Positions 5,987 through 11,770 of a stretch of 11,770 nt of DNA are shown piece by piece; positions within the stretch are counted from its first letter, which is position 1; every line of letters begins with the position of its first letter. The notes beneath the pieces are model-generated. The model was not told where the DNA came from, did no database searches, and worked only from the letters and a program-made list of their open reading frames with translations. Both the position numbers and the translations under genes were made by a program. The stretch is from Parachlamydiales bacterium (GTDB lineage Bacteria; Chlamydiota; Chlamydiia; Chlamydiales; SM23-39), in contig PLXF01000066.1 of the NCBI GenBank assembly GCA_003151315.1, forward strand, positions 4,101 through 15,870, read 5' to 3'.

Positions 5987-8260
5987 TTAAATATTTTCTA
6001 TCACTTTGCTTTTTACCCATTTTCTACTCGTTGTAGAGGGTAACTTAATAACTGAATTTGATTGTGAATCTTGCTGAAAAGGCTGACCACTTGCAAAAGA
6101 TTGAGTTTTAAACATTCCCGGATTTTCAGTAATTTGGGTAGCTTCACGGAACCTTTCAAGGCTTTTATAACCAGCACCTTTCTCATCTTCTATGTGTTCT
6201 GCTATTGCAACAGCTTGTTCACGGACGATGTCTTTAACCTCAATCCTTTCCCTTTGCTGTAGATTTTTGCGATAACGCGCTGCTGCCAATGCGTCAGGGT
6301 GAAGAAGGTTTGCTGGATCACTGTCTCCCTGCGTTGCGGCAAATATTCTTTGAGCTTCAAGATGGGCTTCGGTACTTCTCTTGCCTATATCTATTAGATT
6401 CCGCTTATCTCCGGAATCCGCAAAAAATCCCGTCATGAGTCCTATGCCTAGATTATTAATGTTGACCATCCGATGCTGGTTGTTTGAATCGGATCTAATC
6501 AAAATATCTTCTTGATCAATACTTCCACCAAGCACGCTTGTTGCAACACCTAACATATCTGTCCTCAAAGAGGGCTCGACCGGAGAATCGACTAGATTAA
6601 ACCCGAGAGTTTGATGGTTAAAGGCGTGATTTGTTCCCGGCCTGTTCACCGATTGGTCTTTGATCCTATCAAATGCATCCAAAGGAAAATTCTTAATTAC
6701 ACCGCCATCGATAAATCGCCCAAAATGGGGAGCCGGTTTCCTCTTTTCTCCATCTAATTTAACATGTAATGTATGGGGAGCAAAAATGATCGGAATGGAC
6801 ATAGAAGCTCGAACCGCATCTGATATGACTACATCGTCCCATTGATTATCTTCAGAATCGATACAAACGAGAGCTTCAGGATTCATTTTTGTCACATATA
6901 GACGCATATGCTTAAAATTTTCCTGAGCTAATTGTCTTTTGAATTCACCAAAAGTACAATCCTTTACGCCTGTTTTTCGTTCGATCAGACCATCAATCCA
7001 CTGTCTGATTTCATCTCCGCTACACAGGCCTCCCTTGTTGTAAATCTGGCGCACCGAGGATTTCAAAACACGCGCTTTGTCTTGTTCGTAATAAAATTCT
7101 CGCCACTTCCCCGCGCTTGAAACCAGTTTATTAAAAAGAGGTCCAACATGATTCAAGCCTAAATCCTTCCATTCATGCCTCAAAGAACGGATAGACTCGA
7201 GTAATTGAGTTTCAGTTTGCAAAGGGTGATCAAGAAAAGCTTTCAAATCTGTCTTCAAAAGCTCTTTTTCCATCTCCTTGCCAGTGTAGTTTAAAGCCAG
7301 GAGCACTGCGTTAATTGCTCCGGCTGAAGTTCCGGCTACCCTTCTCAAAGATCCAAGAACTCCTGCTCCTTCTAGAGCGAGTTGAACTCCCACATACACG
7401 ATTCCTTTGGGGCCACCTCCCTTATAAACCAAGTTTTCAGGAGGGTAAAAGGGGAAAATGGGCTTTTCATGATGAAAGCGATTCTTTGTTCTCATTAATT
7501 TAAGGATATGCGTATGAAATTCAGATTCTCGACTACATAGGTCTTTTGGAAAATGCCCATGATGATCAGGGATTGCCAAATTGCATCCATAATACCATAA
7601 AAGATCTAGAGCGGCTCGCTGTTGTCCTAATACGGCCCAATGTAAAGCCGTTCTGCCTTCAGCATCTACAGCTTCCAAATTCGCGCCTTCCCTCTGTAAA
7701 TAGGCGATCTCCTCTAGCTTACCTTGAAATGCTGCCGTTACAAGAGCCCCTGAATCCGCAGGACAGATGATAGTTACAGGTTGCCGGATTGCAGAAAAAA
7801 GCCGTTGATATAAGGACCGAGAAGAAGGGGCCAGGTGTTGAGATTGTGAAGCTGAATGTGTTTGCGAAAGGATTGGATCGCGAAAACCTAAAAGATGGCT
7901 TGTTTTTGCTAAAAGACCAATTCCTATAACCAACAGGATGCCGGTGGCTGAAGTTTTAATTATTGTAAGCGTTAGGTTCTCTTCCTGAGAAGATGGTGCA
8001 ACTAAAACACCGAGAGTACAGGTGGCGACTCCCATGACTCCAGAGACTACATAATGAGTGATTCTATGACATCGTTCTGCTCCACGATCTAAAGTTTGGA
8101 GGACTCTCTCAGTATTCAATTCAACACTGCTACACCCCCGATCAATGGCACGAATGCCAAAATTATTTATGGCTGAACTGGGGGTCTGTTCGTTTGCGCC
8201 CCGATTTTTTTGTATCCATGATGCTGCATTCCAAGCAAATTTCACTATTTCACTTATCAT
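5987..8260 (-). CDS. Patatin-like phospholipase with membrane hairpin and ankyrin repeats
   Basis: The product has 757 residues. Two hydrophobic helices at about 72-90 and 97-118 form a hairpin like those of chlamydial Inc proteins. Two ankyrin repeats follow at about 169-241 (EGRTALHWAVLGQ, DHHGHFPKDL). The patatin domain runs from about 276 to 530 with all active-site parts: oxyanion loop G281-G-G-P-K-G286, nucleophile G310-T-S312-A-G, the ASMSIPIIFAPH block (485-496), and catalytic Asp in D518-G-G. Patatins hydrolyse acyl chains of phospholipids with a Ser-Asp dyad, so the enzyme looks active. The C-terminal 200 residues are polar and unassigned. It starts at the ATG at 8260 behind AAGGGG (8265-8270). 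It is first gene of a unit with OTU-B and is transcribed from leader repeat A copy 2. It is probably a secreted or membrane-inserted effector acting on host membranes. Ankyrin-patatin order recalls eukaryotic group VI PLA2. Confidence 0.9.
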   Translation of the reverse strand: MISEIVKFAWNAASWIQKNRGANEQTPSSAINNFGIRAIDRGCSSVELNTERVLQTLDRGAERCHRITHYVVSGVMGVATCTLGVLVAPSSQEENLTLTIIKTSATGILLVIGIGLLAKTSHLLGFRDPILSQTHSASQSQHLAPSSRSLYQRLFSAIRQPVTIICPADSGALVTAAFQGKLEEIAYLQREGANLEAVDAEGRTALHWAVLGQQRAALDLLWYYGCNLAIPDHHGHFPKDLCSRESEFHTHILKLMRTKNRFHHEKPIFPFYPPENLVYKGGGPKGIVYVGVQLALEGAGVLGSLRRVAGTSAGAINAVLLALNYTGKEMEKELLKTDLKAFLDHPLQTETQLLESIRSLRHEWKDLGLNHVGPLFNKLVSSAGKWREFYYEQDKARVLKSSVRQIYNKGGLCSGDEIRQWIDGLIERKTGVKDCTFGEFKRQLAQENFKHMRLYVTKMNPEALVCIDSEDNQWDDVVISDAVRASMSIPIIFAPHTLHVKLDGEKRKPAPHFGRFIDGGVIKNFPLDAFDRIKDQSVNRPGTNHAFNHQTLGFNLVDSPVEPSLRTDMLGVATSVLGGSIDQEDILIRSDSNNQHRMVNINNLGIGLMTGFFADSGDKRNLIDIGKRSTEAHLEAQRIFAATQGDSDPANLLHPDALAAARYRKNLQQRERIEVKDIVREQAVAIAEHIEDEKGAGYKSLERFREATQITENPGMFKTQSFASGQPFQQDSQSNSVIKLPSTTSRKWVKSKVIENI

Positions 8261-8276
8261 CCTACCCCTTCACGCT

Positions 8277-8650
8277 AAGATCAATTACACTGAAATTTTA
8301 AAAATAAAATTTCTAGTTAATCTGTTTTTTAAAAAATCTACACATACTTGATAACAAACCTTAACAAATAACAGCAATTTAATCCAGTCGCCTTCCGCGA
8401 CTACCAATCGTATCACTATCCCGCGCCCGCTTAGGTTGTGTGAATTTTTGCGGCCATCAGAGTGGTCCAGGTTTCGACGATCGTGAGGAGTGCTGTATTT
8501 GCAACAATACAGCCGACGAGGGATCGTTGAAAGATGGGCCGCTATGATGGCCGCAAAAATTCGCACAACCTAAGCGAGCGCGGGATAACTTCAACGCCTG
8601 CAAAGGTTAGTCACCAGCTACGCATCCTATCGTTGACTTATTTTAATCGT
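8277..8650 (-). repeat. Repeat A copy 2: patatin leader, interrupted by the MITE
   Basis: This copy begins 16 bases upstream of the patatin ATG. Removing 8419-8585 and one TA leaves about 205 bp that align base by base with 2924-3128. It occupies most of the 433-bp divergent gap between the patatin gene and the Inc-like gene, so it likely holds the promoter of the minus-strand unit. The AT-rich part (8280-8390) is on the patatin side of the insertion, which leaves about 150 bp of leader intact. Confidence 0.85.
8419..8585. mobile_element. 167-bp palindromic MITE-like element with TA target duplication
   Basis: Terminal inverted repeats of 41 bp (8419-8459 and 8545-8585) differ at only two positions and begin TCCCGCGC. 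Inside them the arms stay partly complementary up to a central hairpin, GCTGTATT (8492-8499) with AATACAGC (8506-8513), so the whole element can fold into one long stem. It is flanked by TA on both sides (8417-8418, 8586-8587). The uninterrupted leader at 2924-3128 has a single TA at the same place, which proves an insertion with TA duplication. TA duplications are characteristic of IS630/Tc1/mariner transposases. No transposase is encoded, so it is non-autonomous. Confidence 0.9.
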
Positions 8651-8693
8651 TCCTTCACTATCTCTTTATTCTAAATTCTACTATAGAGGTGCT

Positions 8694-9362
8694 ATGGCAA
8701 GTGAAATACCTACATCCGAAAATAGAGTTCCCTTTCTTCGGTTTTCCAACGAGGGCAGTCATCTTCTTCAAAGAAATCATCTCTTAGAGCATCCCGAACA
8801 GGCTTCCTGTTGCACAGTAGCGAAGTGCGCCCGAGCTAGTTTATGCTTAGTGGGATTAGGTCTCTGCGCCGGCGGTGGTACTCTTTTTGGTTTTTCCCTC
8901 GTTGAAAAACTTGGAGGAGGCTTCGTCGCTCTAGGTTCATTTTTGATGAGTGGTGGCTACTGTGCTTGCAGCTGCTGGGCAGATCACGTAGATGACATCG
9001 ATTCCCAAGATCTAGAAGAACTTCAGGCTTTCAAAGAAAATTGCTTGAATCATTCCTTTCAAGATCTTTATAGGAGGGGAGCACGCATATCCAAAAAACG
9101 TATCAGTTTTGATCAGATTATCCAGTTGGGTCTGTTGTCTCGTGAAGAGTGGCGGGAGAAATATTGCCGCATGCTGCATAGCGTACCAGAAAAAGAGATC
9201 GTAGCCTTAGATAAGGCATTTGAAATAGGGATAATCACCTCGGGAGAACACCAAGCACTCAAGGATTTTATGGCACAGGAAAACCCGAGCAAGGCGTTTC
9301 GTCGAGAACTGCTCGAAGCCTTGAGTATCTCGATGATGCCTCAGGGAGGAGAAAGAATTTAG
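8694..9362 (+). CDS. Inc-like two-helix membrane protein, cysteine-rich
   Basis: The product has 222 residues. Two hydrophobic helices at about 47-70 and 73-95, separated by a very short EKLGG turn, give the bilobed hydrophobic profile of chlamydial inclusion membrane (Inc) proteins. Eight cysteines fall in or beside this hairpin (39, 40, 45, 51, 58, 90, 92, 94). The N-terminal 38 residues are polar, and the C-terminal 125 residues are soluble, helical and rich in Glu/Arg. The ATG at 8694 follows GAGG (8686-8689). It is divergent from the patatin gene, and its promoter must lie in the about 105 bp right of the MITE, where TTGACT (8633-8638) is a possible -35. No enzymatic motif is seen. It could be any small hairpin membrane protein; the Inc assignment is by topology only. 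Confidence 0.65.
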   Translation: MASEIPTSENRVPFLRFSNEGSHLLQRNHLLEHPEQASCCTVAKCARASLCLVGLGLCAGGGTLFGFSLVEKLGGGFVALGSFLMSGGYCACSCWADHVDDIDSQDLEELQAFKENCLNHSFQDLYRRGARISKKRISFDQIIQLGLLSREEWREKYCRMLHSVPEKEIVALDKAFEIGIITSGEHQALKDFMAQENPSKAFRRELLEALSISMMPQGGERI

Positions 9363-9392
9363 TCTTAGGGAGCCTTCTTAGAGACACGTCTT

Positions 9393-9485
9393 AAGGGCAA
9401 ATATTAACGTGAGATGCGATTTTCTACTTCGAAAAATCGCAGCGCTTCTAGCTGCAGGTAAGCCCTTCTTCAAGATGCGATTTTC
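9393..9485. other. Structured intergenic element with 13-base direct repeat
   Basis: The gap between two plus-strand genes contains a 9-bp stem TGCGATTTT/AAAATCGCA (9415-9423 with 9433-9441). It is enclosed by an outer AAGGGC/GCCCTT pair (9393-9398 with 9462-9467). The sequence AGATGCGATTTTC occurs twice (9412-9424 and 9473-9485), so the second copy could compete for the same pairing partner. No U-run follows the stem. It could be a weak terminator, a leader element or an operator pair. Confidence 0.35.
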
Positions 9486-9497
9486 AATAAGATTTTG

Positions 9498-9527
9498 TTG
9501 ATAAAATATTTACATAACCGATAGGAT
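9498..9527 (+). promoter_or_regulatory. Candidate sigma-70-type promoter for the 462-residue gene
   Basis: TTGATA (9498-9503) and TAGGAT (9522-9527) are separated by 18 bases and lie about 25 bases before the ATG at 9551. An AGGAG Shine-Dalgarno follows at 9541-9545. The fit to TTGACA/TATAAT is good for the -35 and moderate for the -10. Confidence 0.4.
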
Positions 9528-9550
9528 GCTTTCTCAACTTAGGAGATCTT

Positions 9551-10939
9551 ATGTCAGTTTCACCCGTTTTTACCTCTCAATCATTTATTGGCTCACCACC
9601 CGCTTCTAAACGAAGAAAATTTCCGGAAAATGAGGAGAAAGCTCCCGACTCTTCCAGCAGCTCCTCTCGAGCTCCTTCCATTGTCAATTCCGATGCAATG
9701 GCGCTTTCGGCGAGAGCAGAGACTCCCGAAGTCTCCTTTCCTTTTAATGTGGAAGCGCTCGTTTCTTGTATCCAAATCGCCAGAGAAGAAGAGCCCCATA
9801 CAAGCGCCAGGACATTAGCAGGGGTCCTTTCAGCCGCACAGTGTTTCGACGGGTTTAAGGAATTCCCTCTCTCTACTATCGCACAGTCGATTGCCCTGTA
9901 CGCAGAAACTGCGGGTTTGAGAGACCGAGATTTGATTTGGATTCAACGGGTGGTGAAATTCATCTACCTCGACGGCTTAGCAAATAGCCAAATGAAATAT
10001 ATCGCCCCCGAACTGGAGCAGAAAATCGGAGCGATGAGGGAGGAAATTTCTGAACAAAATATCTCTACATTGATTGCTAGAACCGATGTGATCCTCCATA
10101 CGGAAAACCCCTCAAAAATGGATAAACAGGAAAATTACCAACTAATCGTAAAACTTCTTCGATTCATCAATTATACGTTCTACATAGATCCTCTACAGAG
10201 AGAGAGTATTTCACTATTAGCCCAGGAAGCTAAAAGTTATGAGAGCTTTTATTTATATCCTCGCCTATACAACGAGTTTCTCCCTTTCTGCGAAGAGATG
10301 AAAAGTAGATGCCAAACCCTCAATGCGAAAGAGCTTCTCATTTTATTAAATAAAAAAAAGCAGGAATGGGACCTGCTCGAAGGGCCGATCCCCTCTTTCC
10401 AGCTCGCGCCCGAAAGCGTTGTGCTAGAAAAATATTATGCCGATTCTTTGTGGAAAGCGGGCTTGTCGATTATCAAACGGGGCTTCGAAAAGGAATTAAA
10501 CGATCGCTTTAGAAAACGCAACGTCCGACTGCCTCAGGCTCTTTGCAATGCTGTAGTGGCCGCCATGAGAGAACAACAAAGCTGGGGAACATTCAACACT
10601 TTCCTTACAAATGAGAGACTGAGACAGCGGCTCATGGGGACAGATCCTTTTTTCCACGCACTCTGGTCTCACTATCTTTTTGAAAGAGAGTTCCTCACAT
10701 TTGACGTCTCTTCTTTAGCCCTCTTTCTACTCAAAAATCACACTTTACAAGCACTCCAAAATATCCGTAGAGATCTACAGGTTCTAGATCGGGAAAACAG
10801 CCCTTTTCAGGCCGATAAAAAAGTGGCATTGGTGAGAGACGCCTGCCTCCTTTCTCTCCCTCGCCACTACACCCTTTCTTCCTTAAAAAAAAATTGCTTT
10901 GAGCGGATAGGTCAACGAAAGAGACTCTTGGAAGGGTGA
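9551..10939 (+). CDS. Hypothetical protein with Ser-rich N-terminus and basic KRRK patch (possible effector)
   Basis: The product has 462 residues. The start at 9551 has AGGAG with 5-base spacing. Residues 1-55 are disordered, Ser/Pro/Ala-rich with a run of six Ser (34-39) and the basic patch K20-R-R-K23, which resembles a monopartite nuclear localisation signal. From about 65 on the protein is almost entirely alpha-helical, with amphipathic helices and many aromatic residues. There is no signal peptide and no membrane segment. I recognise no domain. A disordered Ser-rich N-terminus is common in type III secreted proteins, so a host-targeted effector is plausible but unproven. It lies 188 bp after the Inc-like gene in the same direction, probably with its own promoter, and converges with the SulP gene. 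Confidence 0.7.
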   Translation: MSVSPVFTSQSFIGSPPASKRRKFPENEEKAPDSSSSSSRAPSIVNSDAMALSARAETPEVSFPFNVEALVSCIQIAREEEPHTSARTLAGVLSAAQCFDGFKEFPLSTIAQSIALYAETAGLRDRDLIWIQRVVKFIYLDGLANSQMKYIAPELEQKIGAMREEISEQNISTLIARTDVILHTENPSKMDKQENYQLIVKLLRFINYTFYIDPLQRESISLLAQEAKSYESFYLYPRLYNEFLPFCEEMKSRCQTLNAKELLILLNKKKQEWDLLEGPIPSFQLAPESVVLEKYYADSLWKAGLSIIKRGFEKELNDRFRKRNVRLPQALCNAVVAAMREQQSWGTFNTFLTNERLRQRLMGTDPFFHALWSHYLFEREFLTFDVSSLALFLLKNHTLQALQNIRRDLQVLDRENSPFQADKKVALVRDACLLSLPRHYTLSSLKKNCFERIGQRKRLLEG

Positions 10940-11007
10940 ATCTATCTCAGTAAAAAGTTTCGGTCGATTTTCGGGTTCTTTTGCGTCGATTTTCGATTTA
11001 TATTTGG

Positions 11008-11038
11008 GGGGCAATATAGACAAAAAGTATATTGTCCC
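11008..11038. repeat. 11-bp hairpin
   Basis: GGGGCAATATA (11008-11018) pairs with TATATTGTCCC (11028-11038) with one G-U wobble and a 9-base loop. It sits between the outer left arm and the inner left arm of the nested element. There is no T-run after it. Confidence 0.5.
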
Positions 11039-11039
11039 A

Positions 11040-11209
11040 GCGTTGTTGCATAATTCGTTTTTCGCATAACAGGCTCATTATCAGTATTTAGCACAGAGGC
11101 GCGAAAACGCGCATTTTTATGCTTTTTCTCTGAGTGCTCTCTCGCTCTCTGTGGTTATAATTTTTTCATGGTCAGCAACTTATGCGTGCAATGAATTATG
11201 CAACAACGC
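11040..11209. mobile_element. Inner 170-bp MITE-like inverted-repeat element
   Basis: GCGTTGTTGCATAATTC (11040-11056) is repeated perfectly in inverted orientation at 11193-11209, and similarity continues to a shared CGCATAA block about 30 bases in. A second inverted pair, CACAGAG (11092-11098) and CTCTGTG (11147-11153), lies inside. GTTGTTGCATAA-like ends resemble those of several insertion sequences, but I cannot name the family. No target duplication is recognisable. It is non-coding. Confidence 0.6.
11099..11118 (+). terminator. Possible intrinsic terminator inside the inner element
   Basis: A 5-bp GC stem GCGCG/CGCGC (11099-11103 with 11108-11112) has an AAAA loop and is followed by ATTTTT, with another T-run shortly after (11123-11127). 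It lies 160 bases after the 462-residue gene and would stop plus-strand transcription before the SulP gene. Confidence 0.5.
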
Positions 11210-11268
11210 CTTCGGCCAAAATAATCCCAAAAATCGATGAAAAATTTTATTGAGATAGGTTCCTAGGA

Positions 11269-11770
11269 TTATTCCGCTTTGTGACGATGGATAAGCTCTT
11301 GCGCTTTGAGACAGGCTTTCCAAGTGGAAAACTGGGGATTGCTTTCGTCGGTGAAATAGAGATTGTCCAAGCCAATCTTTTTCACAAGGCCGGCGCGGTG
11401 GAACACATGCCACACCTCTTCTGTGAGTCCCGAAATCACAAAATAGCGGCCGGTCGACTGCAATAGCTCTTGGAGGCGGATAATCGCGAGACACATCGAC
11501 GCGTCCATGTTATAGACGTTATTGAGCCGTAATACAATCGCCTGTACATTGCTATCCTCTGCAACCGATTGGAGCGCCGATTGAAACACATCGGCCGACG
11601 CGAAGTAGAGCTCGCCGGCAATCCCGATGATGCGCACCTTTCGATGCACCTCCTCTTTCGGATTCACCGTCATCAGCCTTCCTTTAGAATTAAAGGCATA
11701 TTCGACCAGGTGCGGCGTAGAGGATTTGCGCAGAAAAGTGGCAATGGAGATCACAATTCCGATAAAAAAA
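11269..11770 (-). CDS. SulP-family anion transporter, C-terminal part with STAS domain
   Basis: The frame is open from the right window edge (reading FFIGIVISIATFLRKSS) to a TAA at 11269-11271, giving about 166 residues; the N-terminal transport domain is outside. The visible part has the end of a last membrane helix, then the FLRKSSTPHL linker typical of SulP proteins. A STAS domain follows over about 100 residues: VRIIGIAGELYFASADVF, AIVLRLNNVYNMDASMC and YFVISGLTEEV match its beta-alpha pattern, including the MDAS loop. SulP proteins move sulfate, bicarbonate or dicarboxylates; the substrate cannot be told here. The GTG at 11752-11754 is an internal Val, not a start. It is a core-type gene marking the right border. 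Confidence 0.88.
   Translation of the reverse strand, partial: FFIGIVISIATFLRKSSTPHLVEYAFNSKGRLMTVNPKEEVHRKVRIIGIAGELYFASADVFQSALQSVAEDSNVQAIVLRLNNVYNMDASMCLAIIRLQELLQSTGRYFVISGLTEEVWHVFHRAGLVKKIGLDNLYFTDESNPQFSTWKACLKAQELIHRHKAE

Larger units (their letters stand above)
10942..11258. repeat. Nested inverted-repeat element filling a convergent intergenic gap
   Basis: The outer arms 10942-10983 and 11217-11258 are imperfect inverted repeats (about 42 bp with several mismatches and small indels). Shared blocks are CTATCTCA, TAAAA, TCGATTTT, GGG and TTTTG. The arms carry TA one base in from each outer end. A second inverted repeat and a hairpin lie inside. There is no credible ORF inside. This covers nearly all of the 329-bp gap: it begins 3 bases after one stop codon and ends 10 bases before the other gene's stop. 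It may be a degraded MITE that took a second insertion. Confidence 0.7.

Noticed and set aside
5987..8260. Patatin as part of a CBASS-type antiphage system (CapV effector)
   Set aside because: No cyclic nucleotide synthase or accessory gene is nearby. Ankyrin repeats, an Inc-like hairpin and an OTU-like partner fit a host-directed effector better.
8285..8566. A 93-codon minus-strand ORF across the MITE
   Set aside because: It is made of leader repeat plus one arm of the palindromic element and exists only because of the insertion. No family resemblance.
11180..11494. A 104-codon minus-strand ORF overlapping the SulP gene and the inverted repeat
   Set aside because: It lies in another frame of the STAS-coding region and its end runs into the non-coding inner element.
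1..11770. tRNA, rRNA or CRISPR array
   Set aside because: No cloverleaf-like sequence, rRNA motif or regularly spaced short repeats were seen on either strand.

Overview
The window most likely comes from a chlamydia-like bacterium (order Chlamydiales, environmental lineages such as Waddlia, Parachlamydia or Criblamydia relatives). This is inferred from three things: paired-helix Inc-like membrane proteins, a patatin protein with ankyrin repeats, and OTU-fold proteins in several copies, all typical of obligate intracellular bacteria with a type III effector repertoire. No rRNA, tRNA or universal marker gene is present, so the assignment is not proven. Two ordinary genes, both cut by the window ends, frame the region: the C-terminus of a YidD-family membrane insertion factor (1-162, +) and the C-terminus of a SulP-type anion transporter with its STAS domain (11269-11770, -). 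Between them lies an accessory region of lineage-specific genes and repeats.

Layout: a lipoprotein of unknown function (369-1460, +) faces a minus-strand cluster read from right to left. The cluster holds a patatin-like phospholipase with ankyrin repeats and a membrane hairpin (8260-5987), an OTU-like protein OTU-B (5964-4735), a clear intrinsic terminator (4727-4697), a coiled-coil gene here called X (4665-3610) whose tail is thrown out of frame by one extra base (in-frame tail continues to 3357), a decayed fragment of a second X copy (3327-3109), and a second OTU-like protein OTU-A (2904-1648). On the other side of the patatin start, two plus-strand genes run away: a two-helix, cysteine-rich Inc-like protein (8694-9362) and a 462-residue protein with a Ser-rich N-terminus and a KRRK basic patch (9551-10939).

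The cluster was built by segmental duplication. A leader of about 205 bp lies just upstream of both the patatin gene and OTU-A. OTU-A equals the N-terminal 309 residues of OTU-B joined to the membrane tail of X, as expected if one copy of an OTU-X pair was fused by deletion. A second junction, inside the Shine-Dalgarno sequence, placed OTU-A under the patatin leader. Both OTU proteins carry Ser where the family has its catalytic Cys, so they may be non-catalytic ubiquitin-binding proteins.

Two palindromic elements stand out. A 167-bp MITE-like element (8419-8585) with 41-bp terminal inverted repeats sits inside the patatin copy of the leader. The other leader copy is the empty site and shows a clean TA target duplication. 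A second structure, a nested pair of inverted repeats (10942-11258), fills the convergent gap between the 462-residue gene and the SulP gene almost exactly.

The genes probably act as host-directed effectors (lipid hydrolysis, ubiquitin interference, inclusion-membrane insertion). This is inference from domain content, because no secretion machinery is encoded here.
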